Below, piece by piece: positions 1 through 8,393 of a DNA stretch of 53,411 nt. The notes beneath the pieces were generated by a model that saw only the letters and a program-made list of their open reading frames with translations, ran no database searches and had not been told where the DNA came from. The stretch is from Pseudomonadota bacterium (GTDB lineage Bacteria > Campylobacterota > Campylobacteria > Campylobacterales > Campylobacteraceae). Where the stretch lies: contig PDPI01000026.1 in assembly GCA_002746565.1 (NCBI GenBank), positions 1 to 53,411 of the forward strand, written 5' to 3'. The translations under genes were made by a program, and so were the position numbers. Positions within the stretch are counted from its first letter, which is position 1. Each line of letters begins with the position of its first letter.

Positions 1-1
1 C

Positions 2-550
2 CGATATGTAAGCCGTGCAGGGGAAAAATTGGCTGGGTTTTTGGGTGAATTTCATTTGAGTGTAAAAAACAAAATCTGCCTTGATATTGGCAGTAGCACG
101 GGTGGTTTTGTGCAGGTTTTGCTAGAAAATGGTGCAAAAAAAGTTGTGGCTGTGGATGTGGGTAGCGGACAGTTGCATGCAAACCTAAGAGATGACGAAA
201 AAATTGAACTTCATGAGCAAACCGATATACGAGATTTTACCAGCAAGGATAGGTTTGATCTTATAACATGTGATGTTTCATTTATAGCTTTTAAGGATGT
301 AGTTGATAGTATAGATAAGCTTGCAAATGACGAAATAATTATACTTTTCAAACCCCAATTTGAAGTGGGAAAAGAGGCTAAAAGGGATAAAAAAGGTGTT
401 GTTTGTGATAAGAGGGCCATACAAAAAGCAAGGGAAGATTTTGAAAAAATTGCCACACAAAAAGGCTGGAAATTGTTAAGCAAAAAACCCTCTAAATTCA
501 AGGGAAAACAGGGAAATTTGGAGAGTTTTTATGCTTTTGCAAAAAGATAA
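2..550 (+). CDS. tlyA: TlyA-family rRNA 2'-O-methyltransferase, 5' end missing
   Basis: TlyA proteins methylate ribose 2'-OH groups of 16S and/or 23S rRNA; some were named haemolysins. The reading frame is open to the window edge, so the TTG at 29 is not the start: in-frame codons before it give YVSRAGEKL, the conserved entry to the TlyA methyltransferase domain. The N-terminal S4 RNA-binding domain lies outside the window. The SAM-binding loop DIGSSTGGF falls near visible residue 28, and a catalytic-type K is in LFKPQFEVGKEA. The 3' end overlaps ribF by 20 bases, implying translational coupling. The family call is secure; the exact rRNA target is not visible. Confidence 0.93.
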   Translation, partial: RYVSRAGEKLAGFLGEFHLSVKNKICLDIGSSTGGFVQVLLENGAKKVVAVDVGSGQLHANLRDDEKIELHEQTDIRDFTSKDRFDLITCDVSFIAFKDVVDSIDKLANDEIIILFKPQFEVGKEAKRDKKGVVCDKRAIQKAREDFEKIATQKGWKLLSKKPSKFKGKQGNLESFYAFAKR

Positions 551-1382
551 GATCAACACCATAGCTATCGGGGGCTTTGATGGCATACACAGAGGACATA
601 GGGAGCTTATAAAAAAACTCGGCAAAAATGGAGCTTTGGTGGTTATCGATAAAGAAGATGCAAATCTCACACCCATGGCAAAAAGGAGCGAATACTCAAA
701 ATACCCTTGTATGTTTTATCATTTTAGCAAGATAAAGCATTTATATGGTGAAGAATTTATAAGCCTTTTAAAAAAAGATTTTCCAAATTTGCAAAAAATA
801 GTAGTCGGATATGATTTTACCTTTGGCAAGGCAAAATCCCATGAAGCAAGGGATCTAAAAAACTTATTTGATGGGGATGTTGAGATAATAGATGAATATT
901 TTTATGACGGAATTTCCGTACATTCTTCCATCATACGCCAAAAAATCAAAGACGGACACATAGTAGATGCAAATAGACTCCTAGGCCGAGAATATACCAT
1001 CACAGGCGATGTTATAAAAGGTCAAGGCTTGGGCAAAAAAAGGCTTTATCCAACTCTAAATCTACATATTTTAAACTTCCTAATACCCAAAAATGGAGTT
1101 TACGCCACAAGAACTATGATAGGCGATAAAGTTTATGATTCGGTTTCTTTTGTGGGAACAAGACATAGCACCGATAAAAAATTTTCCATAGAAACCCATA
1201 TATTAGATGCAACAAACATAGAGCAACCTAGATGGGTTAAGCTTAGTTTTGTGGCGTATTTGAGGGAAAATGAGAAATTTGATGATCTAGATAAGCTTAA
1301 AAAGCAAATCCAAAAAGATATCAAAAAAGCTAAACAATCCTTAATTGCATGTAAAATAGAATTTGAGGGCAAATCGAGATAA
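531..1382 (+). CDS. ribF: Bifunctional riboflavin kinase / FAD synthetase
   Basis: RibF phosphorylates riboflavin to FMN and adenylylates FMN to FAD in the cytoplasm. The 283-residue protein has the N-terminal FAD-synthetase nucleotidyltransferase domain, with the HIGH-like motif GGFDGIHRGH at residues 14-23, and a C-terminal flavokinase domain from about 150, with GDVIKGQGLGKKRLYPTLNL. Length is slightly short of the usual 300-310 but both domains are complete. The ATG lies inside the end of tlyA, and the stop lies one base before the cmoA start, so the three genes form one transcription unit. Confidence 0.95.
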   Translation: MLLQKDKINTIAIGGFDGIHRGHRELIKKLGKNGALVVIDKEDANLTPMAKRSEYSKYPCMFYHFSKIKHLYGEEFISLLKKDFPNLQKIVVGYDFTFGKAKSHEARDLKNLFDGDVEIIDEYFYDGISVHSSIIRQKIKDGHIVDANRLLGREYTITGDVIKGQGLGKKRLYPTLNLHILNFLIPKNGVYATRTMIGDKVYDSVSFVGTRHSTDKKFSIETHILDATNIEQPRWVKLSFVAYLRENEKFDDLDKLKKQIQKDIKKAKQSLIACKIEFEGKSR

Positions 1383-1383
1383 A

Positions 1384-2085
1384 ATGGATAAAATTTTCAG
1401 CAAAGCAAACAAAAAACAATTTGAATTTGACGCCTCCGTAGCGAGTGTTTTTGATGATATGCTCCATCGCTCCATCCCCCTATATAATAAAAGCCTTGAT
1501 CTCATAACAAGCCTAATAGTAAAACTATACCCAAGCGAAGCTAAGGTTGTAGATCTAGGATGCTCAACCGCAAATACCCTACTATCCCTGCACAAAAAAA
1601 ATCCAAACCTAACCCTTTTTGGCTTTGACAATAGTGAACCAATGCTTGAAATGGCAAGAAAAAAAATAAGTGCTTATGGGGCAAATATAAGCTTGCAAAA
1701 CGCCGACATTTTAAACCTAAAAATCCCTAGATGCAACGCCTTAATAGCAAACTACATGCTCCAATTCATTCGCCCCTTACAGCGAGATATTTTGGTAAAA
1801 AATATCCATCAAGCATTGGAAAATGAGGGATATTTCATCTTTAGCGAAAAAATTATTTACGAAGACAAAACCCTACACAAAATCATGATAGATCTATACT
1901 TAGATTTCAAAAAAACCCAAGGCTACAGCGACTTTGAAATCTCCCAAAAACGAGAAGCCCTAGAAAACGTGCTAGTACCCTACACCGAAAAAGAAAACAA
2001 AAAAATGATACTAGATGCAGGCTTTAAAGAAATTCAAACACTTATCAAATGGGGAAATTTTACTACTTTTTTGGCAAGAAAATAA
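1384..2085 (+). CDS. cmoA: Carboxy-S-adenosyl-L-methionine synthase
   Basis: CmoA makes carboxy-SAM from SAM and prephenate, the donor used by CmoB for the wobble uridine modification cmo5U in tRNA. The protein is about 233 residues with SAM-binding motif VVDLGCSTAN near residues 55-64, and the family-typical N-terminal stretch VFDDMLHRSIPLY. I chose the ATG at 1384 over the longer TTG start at 1363, because homology begins at MDKIFSKANKKQF and this ATG follows the ribF stop by one base. The call rests on overall resemblance; a generic class I methyltransferase is the alternative. Confidence 0.88.
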   Translation: MDKIFSKANKKQFEFDASVASVFDDMLHRSIPLYNKSLDLITSLIVKLYPSEAKVVDLGCSTANTLLSLHKKNPNLTLFGFDNSEPMLEMARKKISAYGANISLQNADILNLKIPRCNALIANYMLQFIRPLQRDILVKNIHQALENEGYFIFSEKIIYEDKTLHKIMIDLYLDFKKTQGYSDFEISQKREALENVLVPYTEKENKKMILDAGFKEIQTLIKWGNFTTFLARK

Positions 2086-2242
2086 CTTATCAATCTGTTA
2101 AATATCTTCAAAATTAGATCTACAATACCCATGATAAAAAAGTAAACCTAATCTTCCTCAATAGATTTTTTTAAATACCTTTAATGGCGGCTAGAGACTT
2201 TATTTACATCTATTCGTGAAGACATATTTCTCAACAATACAC

Positions 2243-2677
2243 CTATGTTTTATCTATTCTTAACAAAACCCCCCTAAATCCCAAAACCAAACTTCCTAAA
2301 GGTACAACTGCTAAGCCCAATAAAAAGGGCATTACCTCAAGCCATCCTTGGCGATTTAGCCATAGAAAGCCCAAGATCAAAACTAGATAAGATAAGATGC
2401 GGAGTGGGGAAAGGGAAGCTCTTAGGGTGTGGGCGGTTTTTCTTGTTGTTTTTATGATCTCTTTGTCTTCTTTTTCTTCGTCAAAATCATCCTTGTCAAA
2501 TAAAGAGGATTTTGCATCTATCATTTTTTTGTAGCTATAAAAGGAAGAAAGCACTATAAGCATAGAAGCGATAAAGGCGATTTGAGTGTTTATGATCCAA
2601 AAGCCACCCTTATATAATGAAATACCTATCAAAAATATATCAAAGATTATACATAAAAATATAAACCCCTTTATCAA
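2243..2677 (-). CDS. Conserved membrane protein of unknown function
   Basis: I do not recognise a function. The 144-residue protein has about four hydrophobic segments (roughly 1-20, 27-48, 93-110, 115-137) and an acidic cytoplasmic-type loop with DKDDFDEEKEDKE near residues 60-75. The start appears to be TTG, sharing bases with the TGA stop of the AtpZ-like gene upstream on the minus strand, so the two are translationally coupled. From memory, C. jejuni has a membrane protein in the same position beside hemL. The 157 bases between this gene and cmoA (convergent) show no clear hairpin or ORF. Confidence 0.7.
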   Translation of the reverse strand: MIKGFIFLCIIFDIFLIGISLYKGGFWIINTQIAFIASMLIVLSSFYSYKKMIDAKSSLFDKDDFDEEKEDKEIIKTTRKTAHTLRASLSPLRILSYLVLILGFLWLNRQGWLEVMPFLLGLAVVPLGSLVLGFRGVLLRIDKT

Positions 2678-2955
2678 TCCTCATCCTCATCATACTTTGG
2701 CTTATAGTCCTTGTATCTATCCTTTAGCTCATCTAGGGAGGCCTTTTGTTTTTTGTAAGCCTTATAAACATTCAAAATGGCTCCCCCAACTCCCCAAGCA
2801 ACTCCTAGCCATAAAGTCCATGTATATCCTGTCCAACTTTTTAGCAAAAGCCCTATGCCAACGCCTAAAAGAACGGCAACTACTATTGAGATACCAAGAC
2901 TTAACTGCTCGGCACCCTCAATAATCTTTTTTGGTTTTGATTTCTCTTTACTCAT
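2674..2955 (-). CDS. AtpZ/AtpI-family small membrane protein
   Basis: This 93-residue protein has two hydrophobic helices (about 21-40 and 45-65) joined by a short loop, followed by a charged Lys-rich then Asp/Glu-rich tail ending DEDED. The helical hairpin with [19 protein letters not shown] resembles the AtpZ/AtpI family, proposed to help F1Fo ATP synthase assembly or Mg2+/Ca2+ supply. No atp genes are nearby, so the ATP-synthase role is family knowledge only. The gene overlaps the end of hemL by 4 bases (ATGA) and the next membrane-protein gene by 4. Confidence 0.78.
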   Translation of the reverse strand: MSKEKSKPKKIIEGAEQLSLGISIVVAVLLGVGIGLLLKSWTGYTWTLWLGVAWGVGGAILNVYKAYKKQKASLDELKDRYKDYKPKYDEDED

Positions 2956-4235
2956 AATTTCTTAAACACCTCATCAAATTTTTTTATAACTTCATCTATG
3001 ATTTTCTCATCCATGGCATCGCTTATAAATCCAGTTTCAAACTGACTACAAGCAAGATAAACACCCCTATCTAGCATTTCCCTATGAAAAAGAGCAAACA
3101 TTTCCAGATCAGATCTCTTAGCATCTTCAAAATTTCTAACCTCATCTTCATTAAAGAAAAATCCAAACATGCTACCCCTAAAACAAACTTGCAAGGGTAT
3201 ATCGTACTTACTAGCAGATTTTTTCAAGCCACTTATTAAACGAAGCGCCAAAGACTCTAGCCTATCATACAATCTTTCATCATTCAAAATCTTCTCCAAA
3301 GATGCAAGCCCCGCACTCATAGCCACTGGATTTCCACTAAGGGTTCCTGCTTGATATATGGCTCCATTTGGGGAAAGGTGATCCATGATATTTTTACTTG
3401 CACCAAAGGCACCAACAGGCATACCTCCTCCGATCACTTTTCCAAAAGTAATCATATCGGGCACTACCTTTGTATGGGACATGGAACCCCTCAATCCTGC
3501 CCTAAATCCACTCATAACCTCATCAAATATCAACAAAGCCCCATGCTTTTGGCACAAAGATTTAAGTTCATGTAAAAAGTGCTCATCTGCAGGGATAAGT
3601 CCCATATTTCCAGCTATTGGCTCTATGATCACACAAGCTATGCCCCCACTTTGTTCGAAGCATTTTTTAACACTTTTTATGTCATTGTATTTTGCAACAA
3701 AGGTATGTTTTGTGAAATCTTTTGGAACCCCTGGACTACTTGGGTTTCCAAAGGTGGCAGCCCCACTTCCAGCTTGAACTAAAAGGCTATCACTATGACC
3801 ATGGTAGCAACCCTCAAATTTAATTAAATCGTCCCTTTTAATAACACCTCTGGCAAGTCTTATGGCACTCATGGTTGCTTCAGTTCCGCTACTTACAAAT
3901 CTAAGCTCATCTATATTTTCAAACAAAGAGCAAATCGTCCTAGCCAACCTTGTCTCAACCTCAGTTGGAGCCCCAAAGCTTAAACCATTTTTGATAGCAT
4001 CTAGAACGGCTTTTTCTACATCCTTATCACAATGCCCAAAGATAAGAGGTCCCCAACTTTGCACAAAATCTATATATTTATTGCCATCTATATCGTAAAT
4101 ATAAGCTCCCTCTCCCCTTTTTATAAAAGGAGGAGTTCCACCAACACTACTAAAGGCACGAACAGGAGAATTAACCCCTCCTGGGATAACTTTTTTTGCC
4201 TCATCAAAGGCTTTTATACTATTTTCATGTATCAT
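2952..4235 (-). CDS. hemL: Glutamate-1-semialdehyde 2,1-aminomutase
   Basis: HemL is the PLP enzyme converting glutamate-1-semialdehyde to 5-aminolevulinate in the C5 pathway of haem biosynthesis. The 427 residues match the family's usual length. Visible hallmarks are the N-terminal [16 protein letters not shown], the [15 protein letters not shown] cofactor loop, DEVMSGFR, and [15 protein letters not shown] carrying the Schiff-base lysine. The start is ATG at 4235, downstream of the small cytochrome gene by 15 bases, and the stop overlaps the AtpZ-like gene. Co-location with a c-type cytochrome is consistent with a haem theme but that link is inference. Confidence 0.97.
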   Translation of the reverse strand: MIHENSIKAFDEAKKVIPGGVNSPVRAFSSVGGTPPFIKRGEGAYIYDIDGNKYIDFVQSWGPLIFGHCDKDVEKAVLDAIKNGLSFGAPTEVETRLARTICSLFENIDELRFVSSGTEATMSAIRLARGVIKRDDLIKFEGCYHGHSDSLLVQAGSGAATFGNPSSPGVPKDFTKHTFVAKYNDIKSVKKCFEQSGGIACVIIEPIAGNMGLIPADEHFLHELKSLCQKHGALLIFDEVMSGFRAGLRGSMSHTKVVPDMITFGKVIGGGMPVGAFGASKNIMDHLSPNGAIYQAGTLSGNPVAMSAGLASLEKILNDERLYDRLESLALRLISGLKKSASKYDIPLQVCFRGSMFGFFFNEDEVRNFEDAKRSDLEMFALFHREMLDRGVYLACSQFETGFISDAMDEKIIDEVIKKFDEVFKKL

Positions 4236-4250
4236 ATTTTCCTCACTTGA

Positions 4251-4592
4251 CTAATCTGCTCTCACATTTACCGCCCTCAAATAATCATACAAACTTTGAA
4301 CCTCATCCTTTGTTAAAAAATACTTGGGCATAAGCTTAGCTTTTTTATCATACAAAGCTTCAAAAAATCTCTTCTTAGGCAAGCTATATATCTCTGGTGC
4401 CAAAATCTTTTTTGTTTTGCCATTTTCCTTATAAGTTACTATAGGTTTACCCTTTCCTTTTAAGCCATGGCACTCATGGCACCCTATCCCCCTTGGGTTT
4501 TGGTATAGCATTTGACCATACTCAAAATGGGTTATAAAATCATCGCTAAATCCGTTAGAAAAAACAAAAATAAAGATCAAAATTAAAGGCAT
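4251..4592 (-). CDS. Small periplasmic cytochrome c
   Basis: The protein has a short hydrophobic signal peptide (MPLILIFIFVFSNGFS) and one haem-attachment motif CHECH, followed by a C-terminal Met-containing segment (KAKLMPKYFLTKDEV) that could supply the axial ligand. It is about 113 residues, a single-domain class I cytochrome c. A longer in-frame start at 4637 exists, but I choose the ATG at 4592 because it is preceded by AGGAAG and opens directly into the signal peptide. It heads the minus-strand operon with hemL. Its redox partner cannot be read from the sequence. Confidence 0.8.
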   Translation of the reverse strand: MPLILIFIFVFSNGFSDDFITHFEYGQMLYQNPRGIGCHECHGLKGKGKPIVTYKENGKTKKILAPEIYSLPKKRFFEALYDKKAKLMPKYFLTKDEVQSLYDYLRAVNVRAD

Positions 4593-4632
4593 TTTCTTCC
4601 TAGTTGAATTAAAATTTAATATAAATATGGGT

Positions 4633-4638
4633 ATCATA
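4633..4638 (-). promoter_or_regulatory. Candidate -10 box for the cytochrome-hemL operon
   Basis: On the minus strand the sequence reads GGGTATGATACCC; TATGAT resembles a sigma-70 -10 box about 40 bases upstream of the cytochrome ATG. It sits inside an odd palindrome (4629-4641) shared with the divergent folD gene. This is pattern recognition only. Confidence 0.4.
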
Positions 4639-4676
4639 CCCTAGAGCAAATTAATAGCTAATAAAAAAGAGGGAAA

Positions 4677-5519
4677 ATGACGCTTATTGATGGGAAAAAA
4701 TTTTCAGACAATATAAAAGAGAACTTAAAAAATCAATGCGAAGATCTAAAAAAACAAGGCATTCATCCAGGCTTAGCAGTGGTTTTGGTTGGAGATGATC
4801 CAGCAAGTGCAACCTATGTAAATATGAAAGATAAGGCTTGCCAAAGGATCGGAATACATTCAAAAAAAATCCACCTACCAGCACAAACCAATGAAGAAAA
4901 ATTACTAAAAATCATCGATGAGCTTAACGATGATGACAAAATACACGGCATCTTAGTTCAACTCCCACTTCCAAAACATTTTGATACAAATAAAATCCTC
5001 GAAGCCATAAATCCCCAAAAGGATGTGGATGGATTTCATGCCATAAACGTGGGACATCTTAACCAAGATAGGGATTCTTTCGTGGCTTGTACGCCTTTGG
5101 GCATTATGAAATTGCTTGAGCACTACAACATAAATGTAACCGGTTTGCACGCTTGTGTCATAGGGGCTAGCAACATAGTCGGAAAGCCCATGATAAACCT
5201 TTTACTAAACAAAAGAGCAACCGTAACATGCACCCATTCTAAAACAAAAAATTTAGAGTTTTTTACCAAAAATGCCGATCTTATCATAGTTGGAGTTGGC
5301 AAACCAAATCTACTAAAAGCTAACATGGTAAAACAGGGGGCAATTGTAGTTGATGTGGGCATAAATCGTCTTGAAAGCGGAAGCTTAGTGGGAGATGTGG
5401 ATTTTGAGGAAGTTAGCAAAAAATGCTCTCTTATAACCCCTGTTCCTGGCGGAGTTGGACCCATGACTATCGCCATGCTTTTATCAAACACCATAAAATC
5501 AGCAAAAAAGGCAAAATAA
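4677..5519 (+). CDS. folD: Methylene-tetrahydrofolate dehydrogenase / cyclohydrolase
   Basis: FolD interconverts 5,10-methylene-, methenyl- and 10-formyl-tetrahydrofolate using NADP+, in cytoplasmic one-carbon metabolism. The 280 residues are typical. Hallmarks are GDDPASATYVNMKDKAC near residue 39, the catalytic-lysine region, DVDGFHAINVGHL, the Rossmann segment VIGASNIVGKPMINLLL and the C-terminal TPVGGVGPMT-type motif seen as TPVPGGVGPMTIAML. ATG at 4677 follows a clear AGAGGG ribosome binding site. lepB begins 1 base after the stop, so the two genes are co-transcribed. Confidence 0.97.
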   Translation: MTLIDGKKFSDNIKENLKNQCEDLKKQGIHPGLAVVLVGDDPASATYVNMKDKACQRIGIHSKKIHLPAQTNEEKLLKIIDELNDDDKIHGILVQLPLPKHFDTNKILEAINPQKDVDGFHAINVGHLNQDRDSFVACTPLGIMKLLEHYNINVTGLHACVIGASNIVGKPMINLLLNKRATVTCTHSKTKNLEFFTKNADLIIVGVGKPNLLKANMVKQGAIVVDVGINRLESGSLVGDVDFEEVSKKCSLITPVPGGVGPMTIAMLLSNTIKSAKKAK

Positions 5520-5520
5520 A

Positions 5521-6387
5521 TTGAAAACAAAATTTAAAAAATTATATCATTTTTCCAACACTTGGACTGGAACTATCATAATCGTTTTATTTGTGATATT
5601 TTTCATAGCCCAAGCTTTCGTAATTCCTAGTGGCTCCATGAAAAATACCCTCCTAATCGGCGACCACCTTTTTGTTAAAAAATTCTCATACGGCGTTCCC
5701 GTTCCCCACTTGCCTTGGCTAGAAATTCCTGTTTTGCCAGATTTTAAAGGCAATGGACACCTCCTAGATGCCGATGGGCCAAAAAGGGAAGATATAGTAG
5801 TTTTTCGCTATCCTAAAGATCATAAAATCCACTACGTAAAGCGTTGTGTGGCTGTGGGAGGAGATGAGATAATCTACACAGAAAAAGCCTTTTTCTTGCA
5901 TCTAAATGAGGGTGATGAATACATAAAAAAACATTATCCAAAGGAGAAAATTCACACTTTAAATGGAAAACTTTGGGTAAAAAACCCTTATATGGAAAAA
6001 TATCCAGGCATACACTATGATAAAAATGAAAATCTCTTTGAGCAAATGGCTTTATACTTGATGACAAATAAACTTGCCATGCAAGCAGCATTTGTAGAAG
6101 AGTTACCCAAGCAAAATCCCCAGCTTAACTTCAATGCCTACTACATAAAGGTGCCAAGAAATGAATACTTTATGATGGGAGACAATCGAGATCATTCAAA
6201 TGATAGTAGATTTTGGGGAAGTGTGCCCTATTCGCTTATAGTTGGTAAGCCTTGGTTTATCTATTTTAGTTGGAATAGCGGGGAAAATGAACCAAATGAC
6301 AAAAATAAATACCGCATAAGATGGGAGAGGATAGGACGCTTTATCTCAACCATCCAAAGCGATAAAAATTTCATAAACGGCAAATAA
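5521..6387 (+). CDS. lepB: Signal peptidase I
   Basis: LepB cleaves signal peptides from exported proteins at the outer face of the inner membrane. The 288-residue protein has one N-terminal membrane helix (about 17-34), then box B with IPSGSMKNTL, placing the catalytic Ser at 39, and box D YVKRCVAVGGDE, placing the general-base Lys at 107. Box E is MGDNRDHSNDSRFWG. The start is TTG at 5521, immediately after folD, with AAGG in the folD end as ribosome binding site. The next gene begins right after the stop. Catalytic residues are intact. Confidence 0.96.
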   Translation: MKTKFKKLYHFSNTWTGTIIIVLFVIFFIAQAFVIPSGSMKNTLLIGDHLFVKKFSYGVPVPHLPWLEIPVLPDFKGNGHLLDADGPKREDIVVFRYPKDHKIHYVKRCVAVGGDEIIYTEKAFFLHLNEGDEYIKKHYPKEKIHTLNGKLWVKNPYMEKYPGIHYDKNENLFEQMALYLMTNKLAMQAAFVEELPKQNPQLNFNAYYIKVPRNEYFMMGDNRDHSNDSRFWGSVPYSLIVGKPWFIYFSWNSGENEPNDKNKYRIRWERIGRFISTIQSDKNFINGK

Positions 6388-7035
6388 ATGGATTTTTTGC
6401 AAAATATAGATATCACACAAACCTTAGCCATGATCTTAGCCCTTATCATAGCCATAGTTGGTCATGAGATTATGCATGGACTTGTGGCGTATTTATATGG
6501 TGATAGCACAGCAAAAAGTCAAAATCGACTTAGCCCAAACCCAATCAGACACGTGGATTTGGTTGGAAGTATAATAGTTCCAGCCTTACTTTACATATCA
6601 AAAGCTGGATTTTTATTTGGATGGGCAAAACCAGTACCTGTTTATATGCCAACGGTCATAGCAAATGGGGGATATTTTGGGGCAATAGCGGTTAGCTTGG
6701 CTGGAATTTTTTATAACTTTTTCCTAGCCATTGTATCTGCCATACTTTTACATGTAATACCCCTTTCTCCAGATGATTTTTTAGTGCTTTTTTTATTTTA
6801 TTGCATTAGTATAAACGTAGTTTTAGGGTTTTTTAACCTCCTTCCCATACCTCCACTAGATGGATTTAATGCCCTAGGATTTTTACTTGCATGGATGGGA
6901 TTTGAAAAATTCACACAAAGGTTATTTTTACTTTCAAAATATGGAATGATTATACTAATTCTCATCATAGCAACACCAGTATCAGATTATATTTTTGCAC
7001 CGATAAACTACATTATGCATTTACTATTGATGTGA
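6388..7035 (+). CDS. Site-2-protease-type membrane metallopeptidase (M50)
   Basis: This 215-residue integral membrane protein has zinc ligands of the M50 family: HEIMH at residues 26-30 in the first helix, and NLLPIPPLDGF at about 150-160 supplying the third ligand Asp159. No PDZ domain is present, so it belongs to the compact YwhC/Rv-like site-2 protease group, not RseP. Such enzymes cut substrates inside the membrane; the substrate is unknown. It starts at the base after the lepB stop, and its stop TGA lies within the extended -10 of the rpiB promoter. Confidence 0.88.
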   Translation: MDFLQNIDITQTLAMILALIIAIVGHEIMHGLVAYLYGDSTAKSQNRLSPNPIRHVDLVGSIIVPALLYISKAGFLFGWAKPVPVYMPTVIANGGYFGAIAVSLAGIFYNFFLAIVSAILLHVIPLSPDDFLVLFLFYCISINVVLGFFNLLPIPPLDGFNALGFLLAWMGFEKFTQRLFLLSKYGMIILILIIATPVSDYIFAPINYIMHLLLM

Positions 7036-7041
7036 TATAAT
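7033..7041 (+). promoter_or_regulatory. Extended -10 promoter for rpiB
   Basis: TGATATAAT at 7033-7041 is a perfect TGnTATAAT extended -10, about 25 bases before the rpiB start. It overlaps the stop codon of the protease gene. Absence of a clear TTGACA -35 is normal for Campylobacter sigma-70 promoters. Confidence 0.65.
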
Positions 7042-7065
7042 GGCAAAAATTAACAAAGGATAAAA

Positions 7066-7497
7066 TTGAAATTTTACATAGGCACAGACCATGCTGGATT
7101 TAATATAAAAGATAAGGTTATAGACATCTTAGAAGATCTAGGTTGCGAGGTGGAAGATTTGGGGTGCTATTCAAATGAAAGGGTTGATTATCCTGATTTT
7201 GGACACAAGGTAGCAAAGGCTGTTTTAAGCGATAAGGGAAGTTTTGGTATAGTTATTTGCGGAACTGGCATAGGCATTAGTTTATCGGCAAATAAACACA
7301 AAGGCATACGAGCTGCCCTTTGCCACGATACCTACACAGCAACCATGGCAAGGGCTCACAATGATGCAAATATCTTAGCCTTTGGGGAAAGGGTTGTGGG
7401 CTTAGGGGTAGTAGAAGATATGATAAAAACCTTCATAAAAACACCTTTTGAGGGCGGCAGACATGGGGGAAGAGTAAAAAAGATAGAGGAGAGATAA
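7066..7497 (+). CDS. rpiB: Ribose-5-phosphate isomerase B
   Basis: RpiB interconverts ribose-5-phosphate and ribulose-5-phosphate in the pentose phosphate pathway. The 143-residue protein shows GTDHAGFNIK near the N terminus, the catalytic cysteine at about 65 in VICGTGIGISLSANK, and AALCHDTYTATMARAHNDAN. The start is TTG at 7066, preceded by AAAGGA. The stop overlaps the start of the next gene by one base. RpiA is absent from the window, so this may be the main isomerase, but that is inference. Confidence 0.95.
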   Translation: MKFYIGTDHAGFNIKDKVIDILEDLGCEVEDLGCYSNERVDYPDFGHKVAKAVLSDKGSFGIVICGTGIGISLSANKHKGIRAALCHDTYTATMARAHNDANILAFGERVVGLGVVEDMIKTFIKTPFEGGRHGGRVKKIEER

Positions 7498-7751
7498 TGC
7501 TTACGTATCAAATATCACTTGGAATTTTAGTTTTAATATGTATTTTTTTGATAATTGCTATTTTTAGCTATCAATCATCGCTTAAAAAAGAAAAACAAAA
7601 CACGGAAAAATTTAAAAAAGCAGCCCTAGATGCCCAAAAAATTATAGCAAAATACAAAAGCCAGTTGGAACGCTCGCTTGAAACCATAGACACCCTCCAT
7701 AAAGAGCTTTTAACCCATCATTTAACCCACAAGTTGGAGAAAATATCATGA
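7497..7751 (+). CDS. Small membrane-anchored coiled-coil protein
   Basis: This 84-residue protein has one N-terminal membrane helix (about 5-25) followed by a Lys/Glu/Gln-rich region (28-75) with heptad-like spacing, likely a coiled coil in the cytoplasm. I do not recognise a function. It sits between rpiB and apt with overlaps at both ends (ATG shared with the rpiB stop, ATGA with the following 24-codon ORF). From memory, C. jejuni has a membrane-protein gene at the same place, so it is likely a real conserved gene. Confidence 0.7.
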   Translation: MLTYQISLGILVLICIFLIIAIFSYQSSLKKEKQNTEKFKKAALDAQKIIAKYKSQLERSLETIDTLHKELLTHHLTHKLEKIS

Positions 7752-7822
7752 TAGGCACTTACATCGTTTTTGCATTTTTTGTTGCCTTTTTCATGTATAT
7801 TAAATATAAAATATTCAAATAG
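7748..7822 (+). CDS. 24-residue single-helix membrane peptide
   Basis: A 24-codon ORF starts at the ATGA overlap with the preceding gene and ends 8 bases before apt. The peptide is almost wholly hydrophobic up to residue 17, followed by a positively charged end (KYKIFK), the form of a one-pass inner-membrane peptide. The exact operonic packing (overlap before, short gap after) argues for translation. No function is assignable. Confidence 0.5.
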   Translation: MIGTYIVFAFFVAFFMYIKYKIFK

Positions 7823-7830
7823 GAAAGCCC

Positions 7831-8379
7831 ATGAAAACATTATCAAAAGCCCAAAAACAAAGCCTTCTAGCTAGCATAAGGGATATACCAGATTATCCAA
7901 AACCAGGGATTTTATTTAAGGATATTACAACCCTTTTAAATGACGCAAAGCAGTTTAATTTTCTCATGGAGCATCTAGCTGATTTTTACAAAGATAAGGA
8001 TATAGATTTCATAGCGGGGATTGAAAGCAGGGGGTTTATCTTTGGCTCAGCCTTATCTGTTATGCTTGAACTTCCTTTTGTGCCCATCAGAAAACCTGGC
8101 AAACTTCCCTTTACCACGGTTAGCGAAAAATACTCCTTAGAATACGGCTTTGATGAGGTTGAGATCCACATCGACGCCCTAAAATCAAAGGAAAGAAAAA
8201 ATGTCCTCCTCATAGACGATCTTATAGCCACAGGCGGAACAGCAAAGGCTTCAGTTAGCCTTATAAACAAGATAGGCGGAAACTGCATTGGGGCATGTTT
8301 CATCATCAACCTTTTAGCCTTACAAGGGGCAAAGGATATAGAAAAACTTACAAATGTTTACTCGGTTTTAGAAGTATAG
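7831..8379 (+). CDS. apt: Adenine phosphoribosyltransferase
   Basis: Apt salvages adenine with PRPP to give AMP. The 182-residue protein carries the PRPP-binding motif [14 protein letters not shown] at about 129-142, plus ESRGFIFG and the RKPGKLP loop typical of Apt. The ATG at 7831 follows AGGAAAGCCC. It lies in the rpiB-apt-dedA-pepA-ychF run, and dedA follows after 14 bases. Confidence 0.96.
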   Translation: MKTLSKAQKQSLLASIRDIPDYPKPGILFKDITTLLNDAKQFNFLMEHLADFYKDKDIDFIAGIESRGFIFGSALSVMLELPFVPIRKPGKLPFTTVSEKYSLEYGFDEVEIHIDALKSKERKNVLLIDDLIATGGTAKASVSLINKIGGNCIGACFIINLLALQGAKDIEKLTNVYSVLEV

Positions 8380-8393
8380 ATTAGGAAAAAGTA

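Noticed and set aside
2086..2242. Gap between convergent cmoA and the membrane protein gene, checked for a terminator or small RNA
   Set aside because: No stable inverted repeat with a T-tract and no ORF with a ribosome binding site could be found.
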